A DNA stretch of 64,000 bases from Photobacterium kagoshimensis (GCF_050337045.1 NZ_JAKJSO010000013.1:62001-126000), one strand, 5' to 3'. Shown: positions 51,151-60,742, counted from the first letter of the stretch. Numbers and translations are program-made. Notes: generated by a model from the sequence alone, not told the origin.

Positions 51151-51669
51151 AAATCATCTTAATTTTATAAATTTAGTTATCTTTAAGATCTAATTCTGTA
51201 AAGAAGTCTGTTCATTTGTTTGCCATGATACATATCAAACATTCTAATGACAATAAATTGACGCCCAATATACGAAAAACAATGCACTCAGTCACTATTG
51301 CAGCTAAACAAGACAAATTGACGCAAATACCTATATGGAGTTCCACGCTTATCTTTATACCTTACAGCCATTTATCGAAAGCTAAGCTCCATATCAATGA
51401 GTCTATTGATATGGTCTAACTTAGATCTCCTAAGTCATAAGACTAGAAATCATTACACTAATAAATGGATTGACATGAAACCAAATGACAAAACAAGCAA
51501 TTACCTAAGTATATTACAATCGGTTATTACACAGAGGGATAGCAGATACATGTTTAATGGTAGATTTTGTTCTTGTGGCGTGGCGTGATATTAAGTTCAA
51601 ACGAACAGCAAAAAAAACGGCAGGTATCGCTACCTGCCGTTTTTGTTAGAAACTAATTTTTGTTGACGA
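51151..51669. other. tadE promoter region and 3' region of yiaY
   Basis: About 520 bp. The left part holds two AAATTGACGC elements (51255-51264 and 51315-51324), 60 bp apart. The middle has short plus-strand frames without ribosome-binding sites. The right end holds the yiaY terminator. Confidence 0.55.
51612..51645 (-). terminator. intrinsic terminator of the yiaY-like gene
   Basis: AAAAACGGCAGGTA-TCGC-TACCTGCCGTTTTT, a perfect 14-bp stem with A/T ends, about 25 nt past the stop codon. Confidence 0.93.
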
Positions 51670-52818
51670 TTAAAGCGCAGCTGTAAAGATTGCTGAGATT
51701 TCTTCGTGTGTTGCTTGTTTCGGGTTAGTGAAACCACAAGCATCTTTTAATGCGTTGTCAGCAAGAATTGAAATATCTTCAGCTTTAGCACCAAGCTCGG
51801 TTAGACCTGCTGGAATACCTACATCTTTAGATAGCACTTGAATAGCTTCTAGAGCGGCATTAGCACCTTGCTCTGCTGTCATGCCTTCAACATTTACGCC
51901 CATCGCTTTTGCTACATCACAAAGACGTTCTGGACATACTTTTGCGTTATAGCGTTGAACGTGTGGTAGTAGTACCGCGTTACACACACCGTGTGGTAAA
52001 TCGTAGAAGCCACCTAGTTGGTGCGCCATTGCGTGTACGTAACCCAGTGACGCATTGTTGAATGCCATACCAGCCATGAATTGAGCGTATGCCATTTGCT
52101 CACGCGCTTCGATGTTCTGACCTTCATTAACGGCAGTGCGAAGATGCGCTTGAATTAGTTCGATAGCTTTAATTGCTACTGCGTCAGTAATTGGCGTTGC
52201 CGCTGTTGAAACATACGCTTCAATTGCGTGAGTCAGTGCATCCATACCTGTTGCTGCGGTTAGTGAAGCCGGTTTAGCAAGCATTAGCTCTGGATCGTTC
52301 ACAGATAACAATGGTGTTGTGTTTTTATCAACAATTGCCATTTTAATGTGGCGCTCTTCATCAGTAATGATGCAGAAACGTGTCATTTCAGAAGCTGTAC
52401 CCGCAGTTGTGTTAATTGCTACTAGCGGTAACTGAGGCTTAGCCGATTGGTCAACACCTTCGTAATCACCAATTTTGCCACCGTTAGACGCAACAAGTGC
52501 AATGCCTTTTGCACAGTCATGCGGTGAACCACCACCCAATGAAATAACAAAGTCACACTCATTGTCTTTAAGTAGTTTAAGGCCAGCTTCAACATTACCA
52601 ATTGTTGGGTTTGGCTGAGTGCCATCAAATACAACAGACTCAACATCGCGAGCAGCCAATAGATCAGCTACTTGCTTAACAACGCCAATTTGGTTAAGAA
52701 CTTTATCCGTTACGATAAGCGCTTTTTTAAAGCCGTGTGCTTGAACAGTATCAGCAGCCTGAGTTAAACAACCAGCGCCCATTAAGTTTACAGCTGGGAT
52801 AAAAAATGCACTACTCAT
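51670..52818 (-). CDS. yiaY: iron-containing alcohol dehydrogenase (YiaY-like)
   Basis: A 382-residue Fe-dependent NAD alcohol dehydrogenase. It is closely similar along its length to E. coli YiaY and Zymomonas AdhB: ISLGGGSPHDCAKGIALVA, TTAGTASEMTRFCII, TGMDALTHAIEAYVS, and SLGYVHAMAHQLGGFYDLPHG, which contribute the Asp and His iron ligands. It oxidises or reduces short alcohols and aldehydes such as ethanol. It is a single gene lying between the two pilus loci. Confidence 0.93.
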   Translation of the reverse strand: MSSAFFIPAVNLMGAGCLTQAADTVQAHGFKKALIVTDKVLNQIGVVKQVADLLAARDVESVVFDGTQPNPTIGNVEAGLKLLKDNECDFVISLGGGSPHDCAKGIALVASNGGKIGDYEGVDQSAKPQLPLVAINTTAGTASEMTRFCIITDEERHIKMAIVDKNTTPLLSVNDPELMLAKPASLTAATGMDALTHAIEAYVSTAATPITDAVAIKAIELIQAHLRTAVNEGQNIEAREQMAYAQFMAGMAFNNASLGYVHAMAHQLGGFYDLPHGVCNAVLLPHVQRYNAKVCPERLCDVAKAMGVNVEGMTAEQGANAALEAIQVLSKDVGIPAGLTELGAKAEDISILADNALKDACGFTNPKQATHEEISAIFTAAL

Positions 52819-53125
52819 TATAATTCTCCATAATTACGAATACTTTTTACGCTAAACGCCGATCTACAGATAAACCACTAGATGTAAAAAGTATCTCGCT
52901 TTGCTCTTCGCCTTTATGTAACACCTCACTTATCAATAAGAAATTGATCTTAGACAAGCTATTAATCCGAACTATCAAAAAGTAGTAGGCAACATGACAC
53001 GCATCACAATAACGACGTATAAATCATGGACTTATAATCCACCAGTAAAAACAGTAACATTCCATAGCGAAACAATAGTGTAAAATTAACGCATAAAAAA
53101 ACCACCATCGGTGGCTTTTCTCGTT
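52819..53125. other. yiaY promoter region
   Basis: About 300 bp with the yiaY promoter on the left and the CS1-type pilus operon terminator on the right. No other feature seen. Confidence 0.45.
53094..53120 (-). terminator. terminator of the CS1-type pilus operon
   Basis: GCCACCGATGGTGG with flanking A and T runs (minus strand: AAAAGCCACC-GAT-GGTGGTTTTTTT), just past the last gene. Confidence 0.85.
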
Positions 53126-53587
53126 TTATATTTTTGCTGATAACACTAGGCGTCCAGTGGCTTTGATTTCGCCATCCCCTAATCCGTTAGTATCCAGATA
53201 AGCTGTAGTAACTAAGCTATCTTTAGCAAATCGCGAACGCCGCTCTAATGTTACTTGCGGGGTTGACGTTGAAAGCTGAGCCGTCTTGTTTGTATCTTCA
53301 ATACAAATTGTAATATTTGAGCACATATCCTTTTTAGGGTCTAAATTGCTGCAGCTGTAATCAATTTGAAGCCCATTTTTCAGTGTCCAGTAAACCTCCC
53401 ACAGCATATCTGCTTTCATTACAGTTGATTTGTATGGTTTAAATTCGACATCTAAAGAGCTTTTCGCAACATGAATAGAGCCTGCAACTTCCACAATAAT
53501 ATCTGTTTTTCTATCTACTTTTGAAGCAATCGAATGTGATGAGAAGATTAATGCAAGCGCAGATAGCAACACTAATTTTGTTTTCAT
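53126..53587 (-). CDS. small secreted pilus-operon subunit 3
   Basis: A 153-residue protein with a signal peptide (MKTKLVLLSALALIFSSHSIAS). The mature part is beta-rich, has four cysteines including the pair in YSCSNLDPKKDMCSN, and ends in a strand (GRLVLSAKI) like the other subunits of the operon. I do not recognise a defined family. It is the last gene of the operon and overlaps the previous one by four bases. A minor pilin or tip-associated subunit is the likely role. Confidence 0.7.
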   Translation of the reverse strand: MKTKLVLLSALALIFSSHSIASKVDRKTDIIVEVAGSIHVAKSSLDVEFKPYKSTVMKADMLWEVYWTLKNGLQIDYSCSNLDPKKDMCSNITICIEDTNKTAQLSTSTPQVTLERRSRFAKDSLVTTAYLDTNGLGDGEIKATGRLVLSAKI

Positions 53588-54090
53588 ACATCGGACTCCA
53601 CAGTAACGTTTAAAACAGCCTTATACGTTCTCGCTTCTATATCGTCTTGATATGATCCCCAAGCCCCAAAATTCCACGTCCAGTTTGGGTTATCCACTTT
53701 CTTATTGAAATCATCAAGTGTTACAGTGACGGGCTCCTGACTTTTATCTAAAATAATCAGACCAAAAGTGTCATAAATTTTGTGCGGGTAATTACCAACA
53801 ACAAAGAGCCTACGGCATAACTCTTCATCCCCCTTACGGCATGTTAATTTACCCGTTATTCTTATGTTTTTATCCACATCCCATTTGACAGGGATTTTAA
53901 TCGTTTTAAATGAGTGCTGATTTTTAAATGGGTCAACTTTCATGTGAACTTCGGGGGGGAATTGCCCAACAAAAAATGTTTTTTTTACACCCACAACCAG
54001 CTCAACTGAATCCGATGACTTAGGATTCGCTTGCCCCGTGGAGCTAAACACGATCAAAGAGAACATTAAAATTAGCTTCCATTTACTCAC
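53584..54090 (-). CDS. small secreted pilus-operon subunit 2
   Basis: A 168-residue secreted protein (signal about 1-21, ...STGQA). The mature domain contains TCRKGDEELCRR, a Cys pair also seen in the neighbours, and a final strand KAVLNVTVESDV. It has a run of seven C on the coding strand near 53953-53959 (GQFPPEVHM). It overlaps subunit 1 by one base and subunit 3 by four. Function is inferred only from the operon. Confidence 0.7.
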   Translation of the reverse strand: MSKWKLILMFSLIVFSSTGQANPKSSDSVELVVGVKKTFFVGQFPPEVHMKVDPFKNQHSFKTIKIPVKWDVDKNIRITGKLTCRKGDEELCRRLFVVGNYPHKIYDTFGLIILDKSQEPVTVTLDDFNKKVDNPNWTWNFGAWGSYQDDIEARTYKAVLNVTVESDV

Positions 54091-54599
54091 TAGATTCTCG
54101 CCTCAATGGTTATTTTATAAAGGAACGTATTTTCTTTGTAGTTCCCATAATCTTTAATAAAATTCGGAATTGCATCGACGCCAACCTTAATATGATGCTG
54201 GCCTTTGTAAGTCCTGAAGTGATCACCATTTACAGAATATTCATTAGTTGAACCTTTCACATAAATGTCGGTGTACATGTGATTCATGCCCATGAGAGGG
54301 AATTCAACTAAACCATGGTCTTTGCAAAGATTTGGCTTTCCTGATGCTGAGCAAGTTGCAGAGAATTTCACACCTTTATCCGTTGTCCAATCAAGATATA
54401 TAGGCACTTCTACAGTTCTTCTGATTATCTTGTCACTCATGCTCCTATCTAACATCATATATACACGCGTTTGAGGAATGTCTATGCTTACGTAATTGTC
54501 TAAATTAAAGTTTATATTTGTAAACGTCGATGTTGTTTGAGTGACAGCAAACGTGCTGCCTGACACAATTAGCAAGCAGGCTCCGATTATATTTTTCAT
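54090..54599 (-). CDS. small secreted pilus-operon subunit 1
   Basis: A 169-residue secreted protein (signal MKNIIGACLLIVSGSTFA). Its mature part contains ATCSASGKPNLCKDHG and ends in FLYKITIEARI, closely resembling the C-terminal pilin-like part of the upstream putative adhesin (CTGDQYLCKS...IHYNIEASI). This makes it a probable minor pilin of the same fold. It starts one base after the adhesin gene stops. Confidence 0.72.
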   Translation of the reverse strand: MKNIIGACLLIVSGSTFAVTQTTSTFTNINFNLDNYVSIDIPQTRVYMMLDRSMSDKIIRRTVEVPIYLDWTTDKGVKFSATCSASGKPNLCKDHGLVEFPLMGMNHMYTDIYVKGSTNEYSVNGDHFRTYKGQHHIKVGVDAIPNFIKDYGNYKENTFLYKITIEARI

Positions 54600-54600
54600 A

Positions 54601-55755
54601 TTAAATCGACGCCTCTATATTGTAATGAATTTGAGCTTTTCGCTTACCTTTGGTTGCTGGGATCCTATCTAAATTTGAAAATCTCACTTTGATTTTCCAA
54701 TCCGCGGCATTAACTTGTTGTGATGATGCTTGGTTTTGTAATATCACCGCTTTAGACAGCTTAGTGTCGTGATACCTTTGTGACCAATGTGGAGCGACAT
54801 CTGGAATTGATATTTTTGATATGCTTTTACACAAATACTGATCGCCCGTGCATGTTGGAGTGATAGCTAAGTGCCCTTGCCACCAAGCGCCAATCATCAT
54901 ATCAATTTTAAATAATGTCTCTTTATCAATAGTCTTGTTGCCATCACGCACTTTGTTGTAATTAATGGTGATATCACTTTGTGCCGTTCGCTTAACATCA
55001 AATACCATCGGGTATTTAGTCTTATCAATATTAAATGTTAAATCTCGACCAGCTAATTTAGCCGTGTCGGTTTCTGTCGCGTAACGCTCAACACGGTGAC
55101 TAGATGCGGGGATAACTACCGAGTCAGGAAGCTGCGCAGCCATACGGCGATCAACACGAAATTCAAACGCCAAATAACTATCTGTAACTTCGGTGAATTT
55201 CTCTCCTTCATGACGACTAGCATGATCAGCATTACACGAAATGTAATGCAATTGCCCTGAATTACGCGCCAGTGACCAATAATGTTGTAATTGACTCTTT
55301 GCTCCTGAGTCATTGTGTCGAGAAAAGATTGCTTTAGCTTCACCTTGCTCATTACCGTGAGCGGTACGAGCAGCACAGCCGATAGCTGACAGTCTTCCTT
55401 GCTCGTATTTATCTTCTTTCAAATCCCGCATTTTTACGCCCATGTAAGCAAGGCGGTATTGAAACTCAAAAGCTCCTTGCTTCACGGTTGTCCAACCTAC
55501 GACATTGCCTGCAGACATAATATAGGCGGTTGTCTTCGCTCTGCGCCCACGGGGGATCACTGTCCAGCCTTCATTAAAGTAAGGAATGTAAGCATAAGAG
55601 CCGCCATCTGTAGGCACTGAGTTTTGTTTATTAGAAAAATAAGCAAAATCACCTACGGCATGGTCATAGCCAATAGTTGCAACCTCAGCATGAGCTAATG
55701 GAGCGGCTAATAGGCACGCTAGTGCTGTCAATTTCATTTTCATCTGCTTGCGCAC
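54601..55755 (-). CDS. putative tip adhesin of the CS1-type pilus
   Basis: A 384-residue secreted protein (signal about 1-23, ...LLAAPLAHA). The N-terminal 200 residues are unlike anything I know. The C-terminal part (about 225-384) resembles a pilin domain, with VFDVKRTAQSDITINYN, TPTCTGDQYLCKS and a terminal strand IHYNIEASI. A two-domain layout of adhesin plus pilin domain, placed right after the usher, fits the CfaE/CooD position in CS1-type operons. Receptor binding is inference. Confidence 0.65.
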   Translation of the reverse strand: MRKQMKMKLTALACLLAAPLAHAEVATIGYDHAVGDFAYFSNKQNSVPTDGGSYAYIPYFNEGWTVIPRGRRAKTTAYIMSAGNVVGWTTVKQGAFEFQYRLAYMGVKMRDLKEDKYEQGRLSAIGCAARTAHGNEQGEAKAIFSRHNDSGAKSQLQHYWSLARNSGQLHYISCNADHASRHEGEKFTEVTDSYLAFEFRVDRRMAAQLPDSVVIPASSHRVERYATETDTAKLAGRDLTFNIDKTKYPMVFDVKRTAQSDITINYNKVRDGNKTIDKETLFKIDMMIGAWWQGHLAITPTCTGDQYLCKSISKISIPDVAPHWSQRYHDTKLSKAVILQNQASSQQVNAADWKIKVRFSNLDRIPATKGKRKAQIHYNIEASI

Positions 55756-58755
55756 CTATGAGTTAATTTTTTTGTGTAGTTCAATCTCAAAAGCGTTTTT
55801 CTGATCATGCGGATCAACGATTTTTTCTAGCTCTACGTTAACAGTCTTATCAGTCACTTTGGTTGGGATCTGGATGTAAAAGTTAGGACGAAGCGCGCGA
55901 ACGTTGCCATTGACCATTGAGAAAGTATTCAGCTTATAAAGCTCAACGATGAACTCGATACGTGATAGCGTGGTGCGGTCGCGGTAGCGGTCGTATATGC
56001 GATAGAGTGAGTCGCCTTTTTGTACCTTGTATGTATCCAGCACAATGATCACTTCTGATTCAGGCAGCACAATTTCTTCCACTTCTTCGACGACTTCGCT
56101 GGTAGCTAGTAATACCTCAGGGATCGAGCAATCCTGTAGATACTTTTTACCAACAAAGTTAACTGGCTTGTTTAGTTCACCAATTTGAATCACTTCTTGA
56201 GATCCACTTTCATGCTCAACAATAAGCGTTGTCTCAATATCAAAAGGCTCAATACTGAATTGTCCGCTTTCATCTGAGAAAGTTGTTTTTTCTTTCGACA
56301 TTAGCTTGATATAAGGCAGCACTTTGTTATCACAACCGTAAATCTGACCAAAGACTGCAGCTGTTTTGTAGAACTCACCTTTTAAGTCCATCACGTTGCC
56401 AGCATAAGCAACAAAGCGATGATTCTTACGAGCGACGTTATAACTCTCTGCCGACTTGGTCGTTTTAGATATATCAAAACCCACTTGGTGCTCGTTCATA
56501 TCATCCAGCGAGATAAACTGCGTTGCAGCCACAATAGGAACACGTTTATTTTTAGTAATAAGGTCGATTTTCCCGACAGCTTCAGGGTTAACATTCACCA
56601 ACACACCTGATTCACTGCTGCTATCATTACTAAAACCAACACCTTGCGATGTGGCACCTATTGAACCCGAAACATTTGAATAGCCTGATGTTGAGTTACG
56701 ACTCACGGTCGCGCCTACATCACCCCGAGCATATGCCCCATTAAAGCCAGCACGAGCCATACCTTGCGATGAATACTCATCGGTTCGCGCAGTTAAAGAC
56801 GCATATTTCATCACACTATCTGTGTATGTTTTACGTAGGTCTATATCAGCGTTATAACCATTCTGACCGTTATACGCTGCATTAAACTCCATGCTGGTTG
56901 ATTTAGTTAACCCAAACGGAATTGTTACCCGGAAATCAAGCGACTTTTCAAAATCGCGATGCTTATTTTGCGAATACACACCATAATTAAAGCCTGCCTC
57001 AATACGAACATTTTTAAGGTTAATTTCCCAAAAATCTACCGTCGTATTGTAAGACAACCGAGTATTGTCAAACTTTTCATTTAGCAGATCATAATTACTA
57101 TGCAAATTTAAATATCCGACGGTTTTACCGTGATAAAAGCTCTTCGCTAAAGATAGAGATACAATATTTTGATCACGTTGCTTACGCTCTTTCTTCGAAC
57201 GCTCAGAAAATTGCGAGCGACGATAGTTTAAGTTTGCACTGTATGTGTCCCACGACTTGGCTAAATAACCAGATAAGGCGTTATCACCATACGTATTGGC
57301 TGCGGCTTTAACTGCATAATTAAACCAACTGAGTGATTGCTTAAAATCAAGACCAAACTGAGACTTCTTACTATCGATCTTTGCCGAACCAGTTAGCGCC
57401 GTAGCAGCACCTAAAGGGAATTGGTAAAAGCCGCCAATCATAGCAACGCCATCATCCAATTCATCGTAATTCATATCACTGCGATCATATTTGTAACCCG
57501 CAAACAGTGCGTATTTTTGGGTATAATCCACACGTTCTTTAATCACTTGCTTGCTTTCCGAACGTACATACCGATCGCCATCGTAAATACGGAGTTCAAC
57601 CATGTAGTTGCCGTTGGGAAACGAACGAGTATTAACATTCGCAATGCCCGCATCAAGATATTGAGTCTCGATTAAGTTGCCATCTTTAAAGATCTCAACC
57701 CGCCCAGAGCGAGCCATAACAACTTCAACAGGAATCAAGCTCTCTCCATCGTCTTTGCGTAATGTTCGATTAGACGAACCGTATTCAACACCGATTAAAT
57801 CCTGTCGTTGATCGAGCAGCGACTGAGAAAAACCACCATTATTTCCGAGCTTTTCTGTACTGAGCAAGCCAGCGTTAAAGCTGGTGCCGCTCATATCATA
57901 ACGATAATACAAATCATCAAGCTCATTACGATCTGTGGCAAACCGTGTGTTACCAATAACGTTATGCTCGCCTTTACTAATAACACCTTTTAAGCGCAGG
58001 TTATAGTTGTCCGAATATTCAGACATTGAAGTATTTAGTTGATAGCCAAGCACGCCTGAAAGGTGATCAAACGTTGGTGGTGGCAAATAGTAAGAGTTAA
58101 CAAGACTCACTCCCTCTTGCTTAAGCAAATCAGAAGTCATATAGAGGTATAAGTTGAGCGTATCTTTATCAAAAATAGCTTTGATAATAACATCGTCTGT
58201 TTTACATGAAATATCACTAAACTCACCGCAATCTATACCATCAAACAGATTCGGTGATTGCAGCAAAGCCACAAGTTTGCCATCATCAAAGTCATCTAAA
58301 ATATAATCTTTGTGCTTTTTATTAAGGCGGATCGTCGATAATTTTGATTCAGCAGGAGTAACACTCAGTACGGCTGAACCAATATCCTCCCCTCCCAATA
58401 TAATTTGCACTGAATAAGTTTGATTATGGACAATTTGCAAGAATTCATCTGGAATCGAATCCAGTTCTTCCGCAAAGCCTTCACCATATAACGAAACAAA
58501 TAACGCATTTCGTCGAGCTGTCTTGGTGTTATTAGCAAGCTCATCAGCCACGACTTTAGCTAATTTGTTCTTTGCTAATTTGCTTTCGTGACGAGCTATC
58601 TTATCAACCTTAGCAAGCTGTTTTTCTCTTACAACAGCCGTTTTCATATCCTTGGCTACTTTTATGCCTTCAACGCCAGTGGCATTAGTCGCCCATGGTA
58701 CTATGATCAGGATAGAGCCCAGCATAGCGGGCTTAATGACTGTCGGATACTTCAC
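55756..58755 (-). CDS. CS1-type (alpha) outer-membrane usher with C-terminal LysM-like domain
   Basis: A 999-residue usher of the TcfC/CooC/CfaC type. After a signal (about 1-26) comes a Lys/Ala-rich helical stretch (about 27-85, KMATAVVREK-like and KLAKNKLAKVVADEL), which is unusual for ushers. A beta-barrel region with plug follows (about 220-720, GVISKGEHNVIGNTRFATDR, RSGRVEIFKDGNLIETQYLD), then the alpha-usher C-terminal domains (about 790-880). The last 93 residues contain YKVQKGDSLYRIYDRY... and FYIQIPTK (about 909-966), which match a LysM fold as in FimV. I know of no alpha usher with such a domain. The whole operon is co-oriented. Confidence 0.88.
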   Translation of the reverse strand: MKYPTVIKPAMLGSILIIVPWATNATGVEGIKVAKDMKTAVVREKQLAKVDKIARHESKLAKNKLAKVVADELANNTKTARRNALFVSLYGEGFAEELDSIPDEFLQIVHNQTYSVQIILGGEDIGSAVLSVTPAESKLSTIRLNKKHKDYILDDFDDGKLVALLQSPNLFDGIDCGEFSDISCKTDDVIIKAIFDKDTLNLYLYMTSDLLKQEGVSLVNSYYLPPPTFDHLSGVLGYQLNTSMSEYSDNYNLRLKGVISKGEHNVIGNTRFATDRNELDDLYYRYDMSGTSFNAGLLSTEKLGNNGGFSQSLLDQRQDLIGVEYGSSNRTLRKDDGESLIPVEVVMARSGRVEIFKDGNLIETQYLDAGIANVNTRSFPNGNYMVELRIYDGDRYVRSESKQVIKERVDYTQKYALFAGYKYDRSDMNYDELDDGVAMIGGFYQFPLGAATALTGSAKIDSKKSQFGLDFKQSLSWFNYAVKAAANTYGDNALSGYLAKSWDTYSANLNYRRSQFSERSKKERKQRDQNIVSLSLAKSFYHGKTVGYLNLHSNYDLLNEKFDNTRLSYNTTVDFWEINLKNVRIEAGFNYGVYSQNKHRDFEKSLDFRVTIPFGLTKSTSMEFNAAYNGQNGYNADIDLRKTYTDSVMKYASLTARTDEYSSQGMARAGFNGAYARGDVGATVSRNSTSGYSNVSGSIGATSQGVGFSNDSSSESGVLVNVNPEAVGKIDLITKNKRVPIVAATQFISLDDMNEHQVGFDISKTTKSAESYNVARKNHRFVAYAGNVMDLKGEFYKTAAVFGQIYGCDNKVLPYIKLMSKEKTTFSDESGQFSIEPFDIETTLIVEHESGSQEVIQIGELNKPVNFVGKKYLQDCSIPEVLLATSEVVEEVEEIVLPESEVIIVLDTYKVQKGDSLYRIYDRYRDRTTLSRIEFIVELYKLNTFSMVNGNVRALRPNFYIQIPTKVTDKTVNVELEKIVDPHDQKNAFEIELHKKINS

Positions 58756-58773
58756 GTTACACCTTAATTATTG

Positions 58774-59505
58774 TTATTTTTTAGCGATAATTTTATCGCT
58801 GTACTTAGCGTTGATTACTTTAACTTCGCCGCCAACAAAAAGCTCAGCCTCTAGAAACTCATTCTTGTCTAGCTCAACAATCTCTTTTTTACTCTCAGCA
58901 AAAATCGTTGTATCACCAAGCGATACGCACTTCCCTTTTGCAGTACATTTATTCATGTTGATTAGACGGATGTAACTGTCCCCCATATTGGTAGCAACAA
59001 TCTCACCACCATCATTGCTGATAGAGTATGAATAAGTAGGGTTCTTCTTAGGAACAAGTACCCCTTGTGAAATAACCAGATCAATACCGATAGCTGCAGT
59101 GGTCTCATCTTCATAGTCTTCCGCCCCTGCAAACTCAGAACGTTCTTTACCACGAACTGGTACATACTTAAGGCGATATAAACGGTCTTGCTCGCGACCG
59201 TCAGTAAAGTAAACCTTCACGCTAGATGAACTATCAGCAGGGGTAATGAATTTAGAAGGGACGACAGCAATGGTATCACCATCAACTTCGTTGATTTTAC
59301 GGCGGTTAACATTTTCACCTTTAAAGTCAATAACTTCCTCAGATTCAACACGCACAAACGCAGTCTTGTCGCCACCGTTAAAAATTTCAGTAACCATGAA
59401 ATCTTGCTGCGGTGTGATGTATTCAACTAAGTTGACTGGTTGTACCGTTGCTGTGGCCTGAAAAGAAACAGCAAAAGCGAAAAGTGTGGGTGCTAGTTTT
59501 TTCAT
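58774..59505 (-). CDS. alpha-type periplasmic pilus chaperone
   Basis: A 243-residue PapD-like chaperone of the CooB/CfaA class. The signal is MKKLAPTLFAFAVSFQATA. The first immunoglobulin domain contains SKFITPADSSSSVKVYFTD and DRLYRLKYVPVRG, corresponding to the strand used for donor-strand complementation, and the second domain includes a CTAKGKCVSL disulfide loop. It lies between the pilins and the usher, as in CS1 operons (cooB-cooA-cooC order differs). It keeps subunits soluble before delivery to the usher. Confidence 0.87.
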   Translation of the reverse strand: MKKLAPTLFAFAVSFQATATVQPVNLVEYITPQQDFMVTEIFNGGDKTAFVRVESEEVIDFKGENVNRRKINEVDGDTIAVVPSKFITPADSSSSVKVYFTDGREQDRLYRLKYVPVRGKERSEFAGAEDYEDETTAAIGIDLVISQGVLVPKKNPTYSYSISNDGGEIVATNMGDSYIRLINMNKCTAKGKCVSLGDTTIFAESKKEIVELDKNEFLEAELFVGGEVKVINAKYSDKIIAKK

Positions 59506-59572
59506 TGTATTATCTCAGGGCATCCTTGCCCTGCTAACCTATCCCTGATTGTTCTTAATCAATCAAACGCGA

Positions 59573-60070
59573 TTAAACTTCGTATTCGAATTGAATAGCG
59601 AATTTACCTTCGTAATCACCTTTAGAAGCTGCCGCAGCGTGTACCGCGTCAGGCTTGATCATCAGGTCAAGTACGTTTTCGTCTTCCGCTGTCGCTGCAA
59701 CTGTTTGGTAGCCAGTACCAAGATCAACACCACCTATAGCAATAGTTAGATTAACAACTTGAGTGTAATCAGCTTTGTTCACAAGCGTGTTTGACGCATC
59801 ACGTAGAGCTGCTTTTAGCGGCTTACTTTTATCTTGACCAGCAAGAGTAACGCGAGTCTTAACTAGACGATCTTCAAACTCACCGCGTAATGCGCTGTAT
59901 TTGATATCAATTGCTTCTGACCAAGACTTACCATCAAGACGTTCGAACGAAAAATTGTTGTTAACTTGAGCGAAGAAGTTCAACTGGTAGTCTTTCTTTT
60001 CAACAGCAGCCGATACAGAACCGCAAGAAAGTGCCATTAATGCCGCTAAGGCTAGAGTCGTTTTTTTCAT
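59573..60070 (-). CDS. second CS1-type pilin
   Basis: A 165-residue pilin with signal MKKTTLALAALMALSCGSVSA. The mature part starts VEKKDYQLNFFAQVNNN, which fits the donor strand of CFA/I-type pilins (VEKNITVTASV in CfaB). It ends KGDYEGKFAIQFEYEV, like the final strand of the first pilin. It overlaps that gene by one base. A second major-type or minor pilin is likely. Confidence 0.82.
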   Translation of the reverse strand: MKKTTLALAALMALSCGSVSAAVEKKDYQLNFFAQVNNNFSFERLDGKSWSEAIDIKYSALRGEFEDRLVKTRVTLAGQDKSKPLKAALRDASNTLVNKADYTQVVNLTIAIGGVDLGTGYQTVAATAEDENVLDLMIKPDAVHAAAASKGDYEGKFAIQFEYEV

Positions 60071-60606
60071 TATGCGTCACCTTCCATTACGATTGATGCA
60101 TGACCAACGTATTTACCATCTGTTAAAGCCGTTGCTATTTGGCTTGCTTCTTGAGTTACTAGAAGCTTCTTACCCACACCAACAACACCTGATTCGTTCT
60201 TAGCTACAACAACTTTTGGCGTTGCGGATAACTCAACGCCACCAAGCTTAATAATGAAATGACTAACTGTTGTTGTACCGTCAGTCAGTGTTAGATTATT
60301 TTTAAGAGTAAAACGAACCGCTTCACCCGACTTTGCAGGCTTTACAAGGGTATCTAGTTCTAAAGGTTGGAAATAACCATGTGGGCTAGTGCTAGGGATC
60401 TTCTTGTTAACGAACGTCAGCTGCATAGCCTCAGTCCAATCAACACCGTCTACACGTTTCCAGTCCATGTATGAACCGATAGTTGCTTTAACTTTGATTT
60501 CTTGAGGGGCCGATTCAACAGGTGCCGCTATAGATGGCGCAGCAATAGCGAACATACCAGCTGCAGCGAGCGACGCTGCAATGACGTTGCGTTTTAGTTG
60601 AGACAT
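60070..60606 (-). CDS. CS1-type (CFA/I-like) major pilin
   Basis: A 178-residue pilin with a signal peptide of about 28 residues (LAAAGMFAIAAPSIAA). The mature part starts PVESAPQEIKVKATIGSYM, the donor-strand region, and ends DGKYVGHASIVMEGDA, matching the closing strand of the CfaB/CooA family (GNYSGVVSLVM). It is the first gene of the operon, behind about 850 bp of noncoding DNA. By position and family it is the most likely major subunit. Confidence 0.85.
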   Translation of the reverse strand: MSQLKRNVIAASLAAAGMFAIAAPSIAAPVESAPQEIKVKATIGSYMDWKRVDGVDWTEAMQLTFVNKKIPSTSPHGYFQPLELDTLVKPAKSGEAVRFTLKNNLTLTDGTTTVSHFIIKLGGVELSATPKVVVAKNESGVVGVGKKLLVTQEASQIATALTDGKYVGHASIVMEGDA

Positions 60607-60742
60607 TACTTTTTCCTATATTTTAAAGGATGCGTGATTAGTGGCTGGCTCAAAATCATCAGCGATATTTAGATGAATAAACTACAGAGCTACCAATTAA
60701 ACATACAAACTACAACACGATAAGAGCTTAGTTTCTTATGTG

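Noticed and set aside
51255..51324. TTGACG elements as -35 boxes
   Set aside because: They resemble -35 hexamers on the plus strand, but the flanking genes lie on the minus strand and no -10 box with proper spacing leads into a plus-strand gene.
51216..51588. Two short plus-strand frames upstream of tadE
   Set aside because: Neither has a ribosome-binding site or protein-like composition, and they cross the candidate regulatory elements.
53953..53959. C7 run in pilus subunit 2 as a phase-variation tract
   Set aside because: Runs of seven occur in ordinary genes here too, for example 5809-5815 in the first alcohol dehydrogenase, so this length is not distinctive.
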